This document shows, piece by piece, positions 54,256 through 64,000 of a DNA stretch of 64,000 bases. Within the stretch, counting starts at the first letter, position 1; each line of letters starts with the position of its first letter. The position numbers and the translations under genes were made by a program. The stretch lies in the NCBI RefSeq assembly GCF_025860055.1, contig NC_068320.1, forward strand, positions 18,658,900 through 18,722,899, given 5' to 3'. Origin of the DNA: Xyrauchen texanus. Taxonomy: Eukaryota > Chordata > Actinopteri > Cypriniformes > Catostomidae. Under the pieces are notes generated by a model. The model was not told where the DNA came from, did no database searches, and saw nothing but the letters and a program-made list of their open reading frames with translations.

Positions 54256-55637
54256 CCTTGTGCGAACCAGCATCCTCGTATGAGGACATTGATTTTTGGC
54301 TTCCCTGTTCCCCACACATTATTTAAATGTATTTAAACTGACTGTCCTCATATCAGGAGACTCTAGGCTTTCATTCAAGGGTAAAATCATTCAAGCATGT
54401 CATCACATGATAAAATAAGATGGCGCTAAATTCAGTGAAATGCTTCTATACGAGTGTCCCAACGTGCAATCAATAGTCACAGGCCGAGTTTGGAATCACA
54501 TGTACTACTCTTACTATTTCTGCCATAGACAGATATGGCAGCAGTAGAAAAAGTAATTATGTTGTATGCCATTCCGAACTCAGCAATACACACACTCGCA
54601 ATCTTCACATCTACTTGGACACTGCAGCAAAACACAGGAAACATGTAAGTGAAGTGGGTGATTAGGCAAGTCCAAAACCACAAATGTGGGTATTGGGCCA
54701 GGGCCTATGTGAGCAGAGCTAGGAGAAGACCATACAAATGTGCATCTGGTAAGAAACCTCATTAATTTTATACATTGAAATCTATTTTTGTCATAAGAGT
54801 AACACCTGTATTTTCATCTGATGTGCCAATTTAAAAATGTCAGTGATTATTACTAGAGAGCACACTGTTAGAAACACTGGGACTTTATTTACTACATGAA
54901 AAACTCAAGACCCAGTGGGCCATTGTGAATCAATGGCTTCATCCAAAAGCTGGAATATACTGCTTTTGGAGGCTGTTTACAGAGGTAGGATGAAAATAAG
55001 GTGTCTTTCAAGCTGTTCTGTGATCAGAGCATTCATACAAATAGCTGTAGGTTAAGCCATTAACTGTTTAGGTAGCAAGGCAGCAAAACAGCTGCCAATA
55101 GCTTTCCTATGCAGCCAAGCGCAATCACTCCGAAGTTCAGGTTCAGGCTGCAAATGACATTTTGTATGATTGACAGTTATTGGACTAAGTTGAACAGTAG
55201 CTTTAGAATTGATGAAGTTAATTTTGATTTCAATGTTGTTGGCAGCCATTGGATTATGTTGGTCATTACTTTGATTTAAAATTGATGAAGCCAATTTGTA
55301 AATGCACTGGCTACCACTTATTTGTTTGACAATGAAGTGAAAACATTAAGATTTGGTTGCCAAAGTAGTGAGAACAATTTTAAATAAAGAAAGAAAAGAA
55401 AAAAAAGTAATGCACAACACACTTCCTATAGCTTAGTATTAATTAAAAATTCCAAAACATAAACCAGCTGTCCCCGTATGAGGACATACATTTTTTAGGC
55501 AAACTATTTGCTGTTCTATGAAATTGCTTTGTTTGTATGCAGGTATGCATGAGGTGCTACTAGTTAAAAAAGCTGAGACATGATATTTAATTTATAAAGG
55601 GAAATGCACACAGCAATCTCGTCCGGGTCTCAGAAGG
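54256..55637. mobile_element. piggyBac-like element flanked by TTAA
   Basis: TTAA occurs at 54252-54255 and 55638-55641. The left end CCTTGTGCGAACC and right end GGGTCTCAGAAGG are imperfect inverted repeats. A subterminal motif, CGTATGAGGACAT, occurs near both ends. TTAA duplication is diagnostic for piggyBac. No intact transposase is visible; a Cys-rich minus-strand reading at about 54600 is too weak to assign. Likely a 1.4-kb non-autonomous copy. Confidence 0.6.
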
Positions 55638-55641
55638 TTAA

Positions 55642-56090
55642 CCTTGTTTTGACTGAATCTAAAAGAAGACTGCATGTTCTGACAGAAAGCCCTTGGATGG
55701 CTTGATTATCGAATCTTTTGTACAAATATTTTATAATATGTAAATGTAAAGTTTACTTTAACTGCTCTGTGCTGTGATTGACCACATCAGATTAAAATAT
55801 TTCAGAGAGCCATGTAATTGTGATTTTTGTATGTCAGCAGGTCTCTGATGATGCCATTTAAAACATAGTGTTCACTCAATATTTCTGAATATCCAAATTC
55901 TTGTAGGTAAATATGATTTTTCTTTCCATTTTAATCCATGTCCACAAGTATGAATGTGTGTGTGCGTGTTTATATGTGAGGTTCTACAATAGAAACAAAC
56001 ATAAATGAATGAACTCACATGGCTCAATTATTATTTCAATGACAAATCACACAAACAGTCTACATCATTTTATCAATGTCATGAAAATAT
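55642..56090. other. Intergenic, nothing recognised
   Basis: AT-rich DNA with a short TG run near 55957. No ORF, repeat or splice-bounded segment stands out. Confidence 0.5.
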
Positions 56091-56705
56091 TAAGTATGGA
56101 GCTAGAAGAAAGACTAAAGTAAGAAAAGAAATGACATTTTACAAAATTGAAGATTTTTGCTGCGATGTGGTGGTGGCGTAGTGGGCTAAATCGCTGAGCT
56201 GGTAATCAGAAGGTTGCTGGTTCGATCACCACAGCCACCACCATTGTGCACTTGAGCAAGGCACTTAACTCCAGGTTGCTCCGGGGGGATTGTCCATGTA
56301 ATAAGTGCACTGTAAGTCGCTTTGGATAAAAGCGTCTGCCAAATGCATAAATATAAATTTGATATTTTTTCATTTTTAAACAGCATATTTTTTATATATT
56401 TTTTGCTTTAAAATGTTTAGAGGTGGAATTAGCTGTAACAATTCAGATTATATCTATAATTCTATAATTAGATTTTTTACAGCTAATTCCACCTCTAAAC
56501 ATTTTAAAGTACAAAAATATCTGCTGTTTAAAAATACAAATATATACAATTTACAAGCAGCAAAAATCTTCAGTTCAAAATTCAGTTCTCCCACATTATA
56601 TCAGAAATTCTAAATGTAAACAAACTAGGCCAAATGTCAAGAAACTGGATTATTCACTTGCATTTAAATGTCTTACGTCATTGTTCTAGCTCCATAATTA
56701 ACATG
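56090..56705. mobile_element. Fold-back element carrying a SINE insertion
   Basis: The core is a perfect 33-bp inverted repeat (56406-56438 against 56477-56509, loop 38 bp). Outer blocks also pair: GAAGATTTTTGCTG at about 56150 with CAGCAAAAATCTTC at about 56557, and TATGGAGCTAGAA at about 56097 with TTCTAGCTCCATA at about 56680. The SINE interrupts the left arm only. Confidence 0.75.
56164..56360 (+). mobile_element. tRNA-derived SINE with V-SINE-type core (HAmo-like)
   Basis: A tRNA-like head has an A-box-like TGGCGTAGTGGGCTA and a B-box GGTTCGATCACC. The conserved core follows: TTGCTCCGGGGGGATTGTCC and AAGTCGCTTTGGATAAAAGC, then GTCTGCCAAATG. The 3' end is AT-rich. This combination is that of fish V-SINE-class elements, common in cyprinids. 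Pol III transcription and LINE-mediated copying are known for the family. Confidence 0.85.
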
Positions 56706-56709
56706 TATA

Positions 56710-57369
56710 AGTCACAATAAAGTCATACACAATACTGCCATCTATTGTTCAGATATGGCAAAAATGTATGTGAAACATAAAATAATGTAAACCATAAACA
56801 TATAATGCCTAACAATCAAATAACAAGAAATTCCCATTTAGATAATAACATGTAGAAACATAAAAAGAAACAATATTGCTTAAGAATATAAAATTGCCCA
56901 TGTAATTACAATCAAATAAATGAGGTGTATTCAAAAGGTGTGATACCTCACATGACCATTGATAAACGTTCAGTGCTTAATGACAAAATAAACATCCTAT
57001 TCACACTTGTAATAAACTCTGACTAACAGTTATTATTTACTAAACAAACAGGTTACTCAAATTCATTCACTGATGCCTACTTCCACACATTCTCTTGTCT
57101 CTTTTCCCACTTCTGATGCTGACTGACAATAAAGGCTGTTTGGACAGGAGTGCACGGAACTGGCTTTTCCAACATAATAATTACAGTTGCTGAATGGTGA
57201 ACGATATGAACTCGTAACAGTAACAGGTCTGGTAGTCCAACTGCATCACTATCGTACCATTCAGCAAAGTTTGATGTCCCATAGCTCCTGTCCAAACAGA
57301 AGAGCACTGCACAGTAAGTCACTATAAATACAAAACATCTGTCAAAACAAGTAAATTTACATTGAATAT
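56710..57369. other. Intergenic, nothing recognised
   Basis: AT-rich sequence. A minus-strand frame over 57077-57457 has no recognisable domain and overlaps the dispersed repeat. Confidence 0.45.
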
Positions 57370-57625
57370 TAAGTAAATACAGAAATAACAACAATTTCCG
57401 GTGTGTACAGATTCTGCTCTTACAGACAGATTTCTGAATGTGTATGTCAGGAAACAACCAAGTTTGCTAGTTTTTGGCAAATTTCTAAATTTTGCCACAA
57501 GAAGTTGAAATCGCTAGATATTTTTTTAAAATAATTGTTTTAACCTCCCTTTCCATTTTTGCAGAGGTAAAACTTAAATTTGGAACTGCAATGATGGAAA
57601 TAGTGCTGTGTTGTATGTGCCCTGC
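57370..57625 (+). repeat. Dispersed repeat, copy 2 (paralogue at 24150)
   Basis: Aligned blocks with 24150-24460 include GTGTACAGATTCTGCTCT and GGAACTGCAATGATGGAAAT followed by AGTGCTGTGTTGTATGTGCC. It is shorter by about 55 bp through internal deletions. Confidence 0.7.
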
Positions 57626-58038
57626 ACCATCAAAAACACAAAAATGTTCAAAATCAACATTCAGAAATGTTCCATGTTACAGTACAAGTGGCTTCTAGAA
57701 AATACATCAAGATATTTCAGCATCTTCATTGCATAGATTCTCATTCTATAATCATGAAACTATTAAAACATTAATTTAAGTAAAACATTCATAAGTAGCA
57801 TGTTTATTGATTTAAAGCGAAGAGGAAAGAGAAATTAACATTTTCAAAAGTCCATGAAAGCAAGACATTTTTCTGTCTGTCAAAAGAAAATCAGCTAAAT
57901 ACAATTGATAATTTTGAACACATTAAATGTAATATAAAACATTGCTGGATTGCAATTGAAACTTGTATATAAGATCACTTAAACTCATTCCATTTCCAAA
58001 AGCTGTAAAAAGATTTGAGGTTGTGTGTGATTCCTGAG
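57626..58038. other. Probable 3' UTR / downstream region of SRCR copy B
   Basis: This follows the stop codon of the last copy B exon on the minus strand. There is no equivalent in copy A, where the LTR replaces it. No strong polyadenylation site was assigned. Confidence 0.4.
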
Positions 58039-58088
58039 TTAAACAGTCCCTCCATGTTTGGCTGGCACATTCCCCACATCATCATAGT
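58039..58088 (-). CDS. SRCR copy B: last exon (DYDDVGN), native stop
   Basis: 50 bp. It reads YDDVGNVPAKHGGTV and a TAA at 58039-58041. It shows the ancestral C-terminus that copy A has lost to the LTR. Confidence 0.75.
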
Positions 58089-58233
58089 CTATTATTAGAG
58101 AACAAGAACAAATTCCTGTCAATACATCATTAAAAGCAACATAATAAACAGACCAATATTTGCATTAAATTTAAATGAGCTTTTCTGATTACATAAAATT
58201 TGTGTGACATAAAACTGTTTACAAATCACCTAC

Positions 58234-58280
58234 CAAACAGGTTTCTCACATCTTCACATCATACTCCTCCTGAACTCCCT
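58234..58280 (-). pseudogene. SRCR copy B: tail exon with 16-bp deletion
   Basis: 47 bp against 63 in copy A. GVQEEYDVKM is followed directly by TGA. The deletion removes the second Asp of the YDD motif and shifts the frame. Confidence 0.78.
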
Positions 58281-58509
58281 CTGAAACAAAATGTGTCTTT
58301 TATTATGAAAATGAACAAAATCTCACATTGCACTTTGTAATACATTAATAAGGACATCATCACAAATAAAATACTTTACATGCAGACATTTTCTATAATG
58401 TACTATATACTACCATACTTTATTTAGCTGCTATAATTTTGATAATAAATCACTGTACCCAGCTTCAATCTAGACGGGTATCATTTTATACAGTTTAATA
58501 CAAATCTAA

Positions 58510-58577
58510 ACATGCACCCATTTTATTATTGGAGAACTGTCGCAAGATCACAACATCATAGTTTTCTGGTAAGTAAT
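58510..58577 (-). CDS. SRCR copy B: tail exon (NYDVVIL), 3' border unclear
   Basis: Opens YLPENYDVVILRQFSNNK. It has lost one Asp codon compared with copy A (YDDVV to YDVV). As in copy A, no clear donor follows. Confidence 0.45.
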
Positions 58578-58710
58578 CTACAAAACAAAATACAGAAATA
58601 GATTAATTAATGTAAAATATATATATTATTTTGAAATGGCCCATATATGTATTTAAAGTATATACATTAAAGGTACCTTCATAAATATTAATTTAATGAT
58701 ATAAACAAAC

Positions 58711-58779
58711 CTGTGGCACAAAGTCTCAGTCCAGCAGTGATTGCATCATCGTAGGTCTCTGGGGTGTCTTGTTGCTCTT
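58711..58779 (-). CDS. SRCR copy B: tail exon (TYDDAIT)
   Basis: A 69-bp phase-1 exon with good borders: EEQQDTPETYDDAITAGLRL. Only its first few codons survive in copy A. Confidence 0.72.
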
Positions 58780-58887
58780 CTAAATGATTTCAAAGGAAAG
58801 AGGAAATATACAGACACTACTTTTATAACTTTTCAAAGTTCATGTTATTTAATTAACTTTAAGTGAAATCCCTCAAAAGGCACTGAT

Positions 58888-58953
58888 CTTTTGGGACATT
58901 AGTGGTGGTGACATCATCATAGTGTTCAGATGAGTCTCCTACTGCAGATTTAG
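58888..58953 (-). pseudogene. SRCR copy B: tail exon (HYDDVTT) with lost donor
   Basis: 66 bp, KSAVGDSSEHYDDVTTTNVP. The donor dinucleotide is AT (AAAAGATCAGTG) where copy A has GT, so normal splicing to the next exon should fail. Confidence 0.8.
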
Positions 58954-59136
58954 CTACACTCAAACAAACAAATAAACAAACAAACACTCTCTCAGGTCAA
59001 ACTTCATTTGACATATTAGATATACTGAATTTTATATATCATACATGTAAGCGCAGCGTAGTTCTAGTGGGAAGACCAGCAGCTGTACATCATCGCACCT
59101 TTAGCTGGGTAATTCTTAGCAATCACATGTAAGCCA

Positions 59137-59874
59137 TTGCTTTACAAGTCAGCTCACAATCTATCACATTGCTGTTTGAGTGTGCTAACACGGCAGTCTT
59201 CAACAGCTATCATGTCCGATGAAGACAACTTAGTTTCGCTCCACGACGAGTCAATACCCACCCAGGACATAGATTTCATCCCATGCTCCTTACCTCCGGT
59301 CAAGGATCAAACACCCCCTCGGCGCAGTGAGCGTCTGCGTACACAAGAGCTTCATTGGGATCACTGCCCACTCAGAAGAATCTTAGAAATGCTAGCCGAC
59401 AAAGGCATCGCCATCGCCAACGTCTTGGGAACCGCAGCTTCTCTCCCTCACGATGCAGCCACGTCTTCTCAACTCTCTGCTCCCAATTCAAAAACTGCGG
59501 GGCGTAAGCGTTCTGCTAAATCTGGATCCCCAGTCATCTCACGGTCACATCGGAGACTTCCTTCAGTCAAAGCCTCAGCATCTACATCAACCAGAATTGG
59601 AATTGCCGTGAGATCAATCGCAGAGTCAGTTAAAAATATAGATTCCAGACTTTTACTCCTCGAATCTTCACATCTTTCCTCTTCTCCAGCTCCAGCACAG
59701 ACAGCCCCTCATCCTGTAGCCGTTTTAGCTAGCCCTCCCCCCACGCACACTGCTCCCGACTTCTCCTTGGCATTCTCCTCCCCCACTCACACGTCAGGTA
59801 GGAGTTTCATTTCACCCACTGCAGTGAAGTTTCATCAGTGCTCAGGGGTCAAATCATCAAAGGTAAAGACATAA
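59137..59874 (+). CDS. Ngaro-like ORF1 (gag-like)
   Basis: A 245-codon open frame, most likely starting at MSDEDNLVSLHDESIP (59212). It is Ser/Pro/Thr-rich with a basic patch (GRKRSAK) and a short helical segment (ESVKNIDSRLLLLESS). No zinc knuckle is seen. Its position before RT in a Ngaro element supports a gag role; sequence alone would not. Confidence 0.5.
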   Translation: MLYKSAHNLSHCCLSVLTRQSSTAIMSDEDNLVSLHDESIPTQDIDFIPCSLPPVKDQTPPRRSERLRTQELHWDHCPLRRILEMLADKGIAIANVLGTAASLPHDAATSSQLSAPNSKTAGRKRSAKSGSPVISRSHRRLPSVKASASTSTRIGIAVRSIAESVKNIDSRLLLLESSHLSSSPAPAQTAPHPVAVLASPPPTHTAPDFSLAFSSPTHTSGRSFISPTAVKFHQCSGVKSSKVKT

Positions 59875-59979
59875 ATTTAGCATCTCTTGTGCTCCCCTCC
59901 CTCGCATGCTATCGTCAAATTGTGGATTGCGGGCACGTGTCAGTGGCTCTCAAGTCTTCAGATCCCAGACTGTTGTGCA

Positions 59980-60673
59980 ACCTCCCCTTTCACAAATTCA
60001 TCACCCACCACGTCTCTCGAATTTCTTGGCATCATGCTTGATTCGCTAAACATGCAAGCTTTTAATCCAATTACATCCACAGATCTATTTACACATCGTT
60101 CCTCCAGTCAGTTTCGGTCTCAAAACGTGATTTGCCATGCGCATCATTCCTCAAGGCCACTCCTTAATTTCCCGCCTCCTCGCACTAGCCCATTCCGTAG
60201 ACAACCTCTCCGACATCATATCAATCGATGACGGCTGCCGCTCGGACCTCCTCTTCTTGTCACAGCTCTTAAATCACCGGAACGGCATTTATTTTTTTCA
60301 CAATTAAAATCCAGAATCTCTGGACGACATGTCCTTCTTTACAGATGCAGCACTCTCTGCAGGATTCGGGGGTTATTTTCAAGAATCATGGTTCACAGGG
60401 AAATGGCCAGATGAGTTTCTCAATATAGCTTCCAACACCCCCTCATCCGCTCTCTTTGAAATGTATCCCATCGTCATGGCTAGCATCATATGGGATTCAT
60501 TCTCGGCACGCAAACACATTGTAGTTTTTTGCAACAATTCCGCAGTCATCACCATAATCAATAAAGGCCGTTCCTCCTCCAGCCTCATCATGTCCCTTAT
60601 AAGATGCCTGACATGGCAGAGCATTTCCTACAATTTCATTATCTCAGCCAGACACATTCCCGGGTTTTTTTAA
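59980..60673 (+). pseudogene. Ngaro RT end and RNase H
   Basis: EFLGIMLDSLNMQAFNP (about 60015) is the end of the reverse transcriptase. The stretch to 60320 is frameshifted. RNase H is open at 60329-60673: SFFTDAALSAGFGGYFQ, ALFEMYPIVMASIIW, VVFCNNSAVITIINKG and SARHIPG. The catalytic RT palm is deleted, so it cannot function. Confidence 0.75.
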
Positions 60674-60694
60674 TGTAATCGCTGACTCCCTCTC

Positions 60695-61614
60695 TTGTTT
60701 TCGTTTCCAGGAGTTCCACAGACTATGCCCCTCCGCCAACATAAAACCTATTACCTGCCTAGCTCTCTCAGACCACCTGCTGGATTAAGCGCCTCTCTAC
60801 TAACCCTTCCTAACTCTGCCACAATTCTCATGCAGAAAGGACTTGCCCAGTCCACACTTATTTCCTACAACTACACCTGAGCCCACTTTTCCTCCTTCTG
60901 CCAATCACACAGCACCCCCTCTATTTCCCGTTTTAATCTCCACAGTGTGCACATTCATTTCTTTTGCTTCCATTCTAGACATCTCAATTTCCTCCATCAA
61001 CAAAAAGGTAGCCGGCATTCAATTTCATGCTAGATGCCACTCTCCTGACACCCCCAGCATTTTCTCCAATCCCTCCATTCAACTGCTACTTAAAGGAGTC
61101 CAAAAATCCCACCCCTCCCTCCCCGACAATAGGTTACCTATCACCTCGGACATCCTTCACCTCATGATTTCCTCACTCTGATCAGGTCTCTTCACAGACT
61201 ACATCGATATTCTTTTAGAAGCAGCCTTCCTTTTAGCTTTTTATGGGTTTATGAGGTGCAGAGAATTCACCACTAACTCACTCTCCTTTTTACCTTCTCG
61301 AGACCTTTCCTTTTCTGACATTCCCCCTTCACCTCTATGGTTAAATATCTGCAAACTTGACACACTGCAGTCTCTCCCGTCATGTCTTCTCGGGGCACTC
61401 ATTACATATCGGAGCAGCTACTACTGCCATTCATCGAGGTATTCCAGAGTCCACTATCAAGATGCTCAGCCACTGGTCTTCCTCATCCTACCTGAAATAT
61501 ATTCATCCTAACATTCAAATCAAACAAGCCCAACTCTCTTTCAGCAGTAAGTTCTCATACCTATCTGGTGGTGGTCGGTGGCTCACGTTCACCATATCCT
61601 TCCGTACACCATGA
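60695..61614 (+). pseudogene. Ngaro tyrosine recombinase
   Basis: Pieces in several frames: QKGLAQSTLISYNYT (about 60835), KKVAGIQFHARCHSP (about 61005), FLLAFYGFMRCREFTTNSLS (61230-61290), and GHSLHIGAATTAIHRGIPES then KMLSHWSSSSYLKYIHP (about 61385-61510). The nucleophile Tyr is present. The conserved Arg of the HxxR motif appears as His (HSLHIG). Confidence 0.75.
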
Positions 61615-61889
61615 TTTAATCCAAGCACATCCACTGTTCGCAAGGATAGCGCATAACTAGGTCTACCCTCCTCGCCTTGGCTTCCGTAATCTCAAGCATG
61701 GTCCTTTGCATTGGTATTGCACAAGCCAGCCTGCCTGAAGCCGGAAAGCTTGCACTATAATGGGATATCTTTCAACAGGGTATTGCACGACAACATCGCC
61801 ATTATCGTATGGCTTTCACTCTTGCTGTCACCATGGATAAGATAACCATCAAACAATGGCCGCCCTCATTCAAGGGCTTGAGCCTCATA

Positions 61890-62090
61890 GAATATCTTTC
61901 TATGAAGGGTATTGCAAAAAACATCACCATTATGAACCATCACATCCTTGTACGGTTCTACACCAGCACTGTAGAGAGTATCCTGAATGGCAGGATATAG
62001 CACCGCCCACAAACGCAAAGCCCTGCAAAGGGTGGTGCGAACTGCCAGACTAATCATCAGAGGTGAGCTTCCGCCCAAAATAAAAAAATA
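61890..62090 (+). mobile_element. L2 LINE fragment
   Basis: Plus-strand NHHILVRFYTSTVESILNG matches the L2 copy at 27.9-28.8 kb (NHHILTRFYTSTVESILTG), and the following 80 bp match its next segment. Truncated on both sides. Confidence 0.75.
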
Positions 62091-62116
62091 AAAAACAAGG
62101 ACAAACTAAAACTCTA

Positions 62117-62150
62117 GGAAGGGGTGGGGGGGGGCGGGGAGGGGTGCACA
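62117..62150 (+). repeat. G-rich tract with quadruplex potential
   Basis: At least four runs of four or more G (GGGGTGGGGGGGGGCGGGGAGGGG) within about 30 bp on the plus strand, next to the L2 fragment. Confidence 0.8.
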
Positions 62151-62313
62151 GCTTTTCCTATTGCAAAGGCACTGCACAACCATGCCAGAGATATTGCACA
62201 TTTCATGTCAATCTAGGTGCTCACATCTTTTATTTTTGTTATGTTTATTTATGTTTTAATTCATTGCACAAGTTTGTATGAAGCAAAATGTAACATCACT
62301 TCAGTCTTCTAAC

Positions 62314-62373
62314 CTGAAAGAACCTTATCAGCATCATCATACCCAGAAAGTAGTTCTTCAGAAGGGTCTCTTC
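62314..62373 (-). CDS. SRCR copy B: tail exon (GYDDADK)
   Basis: A 60-bp phase-1 exon with intact borders. It reads RDPSEELLSGYDDADKVLS, and would be read only if the upstream frameshift were bypassed. Confidence 0.7.
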
Positions 62374-62604
62374 CTGTTATTGGAAAGAAGAACCATCAGA
62401 AACTTTTTCCAAATTATAAATCAGCACACAACGCTGTTTAGATGCAAACTACCATAATTTCTTTTATTAACTTCTAATTTAATTCAAACACGTGGATCTG
62501 CAAATCTGTTATTAATCAGTTCAATTCTCTCACCCATTTCTGAATGAAGTGATTAGTTATGTTCATCTGTTCAAATCAGGCACTATACTTTCAGACTGAC
62601 TTAC

Positions 62605-62725
62605 CTCTCTGAGTGATGCGTTTATCTTTATTTGTGATGAGTCTGTGATTAATCTCCTCATAAACTGCTTCAGTCTGAGTCTTGTGTCTTCTCTTGGAAA
62701 GAACTGTGAGTGAAGACAGACAAAC
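62605..62725 (-). pseudogene. SRCR copy B: first tail exon with 4-bp duplication
   Basis: 121 bp against 117 in copy A. GTCT is tandemly repeated just after the acceptor (GTTTGTCTGTCTTC). The frame shifts and a TGA follows after about 17 residues. The VYEEI motif is therefore out of frame. Confidence 0.82.
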
Positions 62726-62838
62726 CTGCATGAGCTCACAACACATGACTGATGACACACTGAATAAAACACAATAAAGTTACAATCTAGTTTTCATTGT
62801 GTTTGAAATGAACTACTGTATTATGTGATCTGTCATAC

Positions 62839-63063
62839 CTCTCCTCATCACTCTGTTCTGCTGAATCAGTATAATGAGTGGCAGTAAGAGCAGTAAGAGC
62901 ACAGCTCCCAGTACAATCAAAACCACTGGAGGGATGGGGAGAGTAGATGCAGGAGGAGTTTGCGGACGAGTGATCAGTGAGGACAGAGATTGTGTCACAT
63001 CTGTCTGTGAAATTGGAGGAAAAGTTGATGTTGTTGGGGCAGGAGTCGTGGACACAGACAAAT
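62839..63063 (-). CDS. SRCR copy B: stalk and transmembrane exon
   Basis: A 225-bp phase-1 exon: Ser/Thr/Pro stalk (SVSTTPAPTTSTFPP, SLITRPQTPPASTLP), then the membrane span VVLIVLGAVLLLLLLPLIIL and a basic stop-transfer region (NRVMRRG). This is the reference state for judging the lesion in copy A. Confidence 0.9.
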
Positions 63064-63263
63064 CTGTCAATTATAAAAAACAAAATTAGCTGCTGAAATC
63101 AAAATCAAATTAGCTAATAAAACATGCTAATTAAGGGTTTGAATAAATACAATACATTTAAATAACACTGAAATTAAATATATGGCATAAATGTTTCTCT
63201 GATAGTCAGTTTTCAACTATTCTGAGAATGTCTGATTCAGATCACTAAATAGTTTGCTCTCAC

Positions 63264-63578
63264 CTGCACAGGTGATTCCAGCATCCTCTTTGTATGAGCA
63301 GTCTGTGTGGTTATTCAGGGAGAGAGGACAGTCCCACAGGTGAATCTCATTCCCTCTGCACTCGACTCTGTTCAGCCACACAACACCTTCACCAGCACCA
63401 AAGGCTGCATTCCCATCAGCACTCAGTGCTGCTCCACAACCCAGCTGCCTGCAGACCACCTGAGCATCCCTGATGTCCCACTGATCATCACAGACTGAAC
63501 CCCACACAGCGTTATGATACACCTCCAGTCTTCCAGAACACCGGCCTTTCCCTCCACTCAGTCTCAGAGGAACATATC
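63264..63578 (-). CDS. SRCR copy B: membrane-proximal SRCR exon
   Basis: A 315-bp phase-1 exon. It reads YVPLRLSGGKGRCSGRLEVY, VWGSVCDDQWDIRDAQVVC and CSYKEDAGITCAG, with eight Cys. It differs from the copy A exon by only a few residues. Confidence 0.93.
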
Positions 63579-63841
63579 CTAAAATTTTGGATAACAGTTT
63601 GTAATTTTCCTCTAATTTGTTTGAGTGTCTTGAGTTGCTTCCTGGTTCTTTTGCTATTGAAAGCTGTATGAAGTTCTGTTCATTTAAAACTGTGCAACAA
63701 TTTGGAAAGAATGTGGCAAAAATATGGAACTAAAATCTGAGCATTTACACTATATAAATCAACACCTTGTAACTTTTGTCAACCAATCAGAATCAATAAT
63801 TCAACAATACTATGTTGTAAGTTAATGCATATATATATATT

Positions 63842-64000
63842 AGGGCTGCACGATTTGGGGAAAATATCATATTGCGATAGCGATATAAATAAATAGTATC
63901 ATGAGTTAACTTGCTTGGTTATCAAGGAAAATGCACAAATAGATTACTGATAATGCTGAAATGTGTATTTTTCAACTCAAACATACAAACTAGCAACAAC
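63842..64000. mobile_element. Start of a fish hAT-like repeat, cut by window edge
   Basis: TAGGGCTGCACGATTTGGGG followed by ATATTGCGATAGCGATAT is a very common fish repeat terminus. The remainder is outside the window. Confidence 0.5.

Larger units (their letters stand above)
59045..61880 (+). mobile_element. Ngaro-type (DIRS superfamily) retrotransposon, decayed
   Basis: Plus-strand order: gag-like ORF, RT remnant, RNase H, tyrosine recombinase. It sits in an intron of SRCR copy B; the flanking intron matches copy A on either side (39000 and 39265). No LTR or target duplication is evident. The domain order and sequence style (FFTDAALSAGFGGYF) match Ngaro, not the DIRS lineage at 16.4 kb. 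Confidence 0.75.
58039..63578 (-). pseudogene. SRCR receptor gene, copy B (3' part in window)
   Basis: Tandem paralogue of copy A in the same orientation; upstream exons lie beyond the right edge. The last SRCR exon and a complete transmembrane exon are intact. The tail is damaged: a GTCT duplication in the first tail exon, a GT-to-AT donor change after 58888, a 16-bp deletion in exon 58234-58280, and a 3.2-kb insertion (59045-62270) in an intron. The predicted product keeps its membrane anchor but has a tail of about 30 residues, ending at a TGA within the first tail exon. Confidence 0.75.

Noticed and set aside
54477..54762. Cys-rich minus-strand reading (CPSRCEDCECVYC) as a piggyBac transposase C-terminus
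   Set aside because: The Cys spacing does not match the known pattern and no catalytic region is present.
56164..56260. A free-standing tRNA gene
   Set aside because: The A and B boxes belong to the SINE head; no full cloverleaf was evident.

Overview
The window reads as vertebrate nuclear DNA, almost certainly from a teleost fish and plausibly a cyprinid. The evidence is spliced exons with GT-AG borders, a tRNA-derived SINE with a V-SINE-type core, Tc1/mariner and L2 copies, DIRS and Ngaro tyrosine-recombinase retrotransposons, BEL/Pao and Ty3/gypsy elements, and long TA and CA microsatellites. No bacterial or organellar feature is present. Species assignment is inference.

Layout. 0-0.9 kb: a small TIR element and one orphan tetratricopeptide-repeat exon of a minus-strand host gene. 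0.9-7.1 kb: a BEL/Pao LTR element on the minus strand with apparently identical 410-bp LTRs, but with broken gag-pol frames and no integrase. 7.39-16.38 kb: a complete Ty3/gypsy element on the minus strand (two 1220-bp LTRs, 4-bp target duplication ATGA, tRNA-His-type primer site, open gag and pol). 16.4-22.2 kb: a decayed DIRS element with complex inverted and direct terminal repeats. 22.5-27.4 kb: DNA-transposon remnants, including a near-perfect 123/131-bp inverted repeat with a 13-bp spacer. 27.45-29.7 kb: a 5'-truncated L2-type LINE. 29.8-34.4 kb: a two-gene transposon-like block, with an open 661-aa tnp2-like transposase ORF and a multi-exon companion gene. 35.6-38.0 kb: a proline-rich tandem-repeat ORF followed by a polypurine tract and one LTR, the 3' end of another LTR element.

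38.0-64 kb is the main host locus: two tandem minus-strand copies of a WC1/CD163/CD6-like scavenger receptor cysteine-rich (SRCR) membrane receptor gene. Copy A runs 50,463 to 38,030. It has a signal-peptide exon, nine SRCR exons and one relic SRCR exon, a stalk/transmembrane exon, and a tail made of small phase-1 exons that each carry a Tyr-Asp-Asp motif. Copy B runs from beyond the right edge to 58,039; only its last SRCR exon, transmembrane exon and tail exons are inside. Each copy has different lesions. A has a frameshift in the transmembrane exon and an LTR joined to its last exon. B keeps the membrane span but has a 4-bp insertion in the first tail exon, a lost splice donor, a 16-bp tail deletion and a 3-kb Ngaro/L2 insertion. 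Copy A introns contain two full-length Tc1 copies in opposite orientation that share the same frameshift.

Between the copies (50.6-58.0 kb) lie a LINE fragment, a DIRS gag piece split by a solo LTR, a TTAA-flanked piggyBac-like element, and a fold-back element that has received a SINE. Overall the locus is an immune-receptor gene cluster being reshaped by layered transposon insertions.
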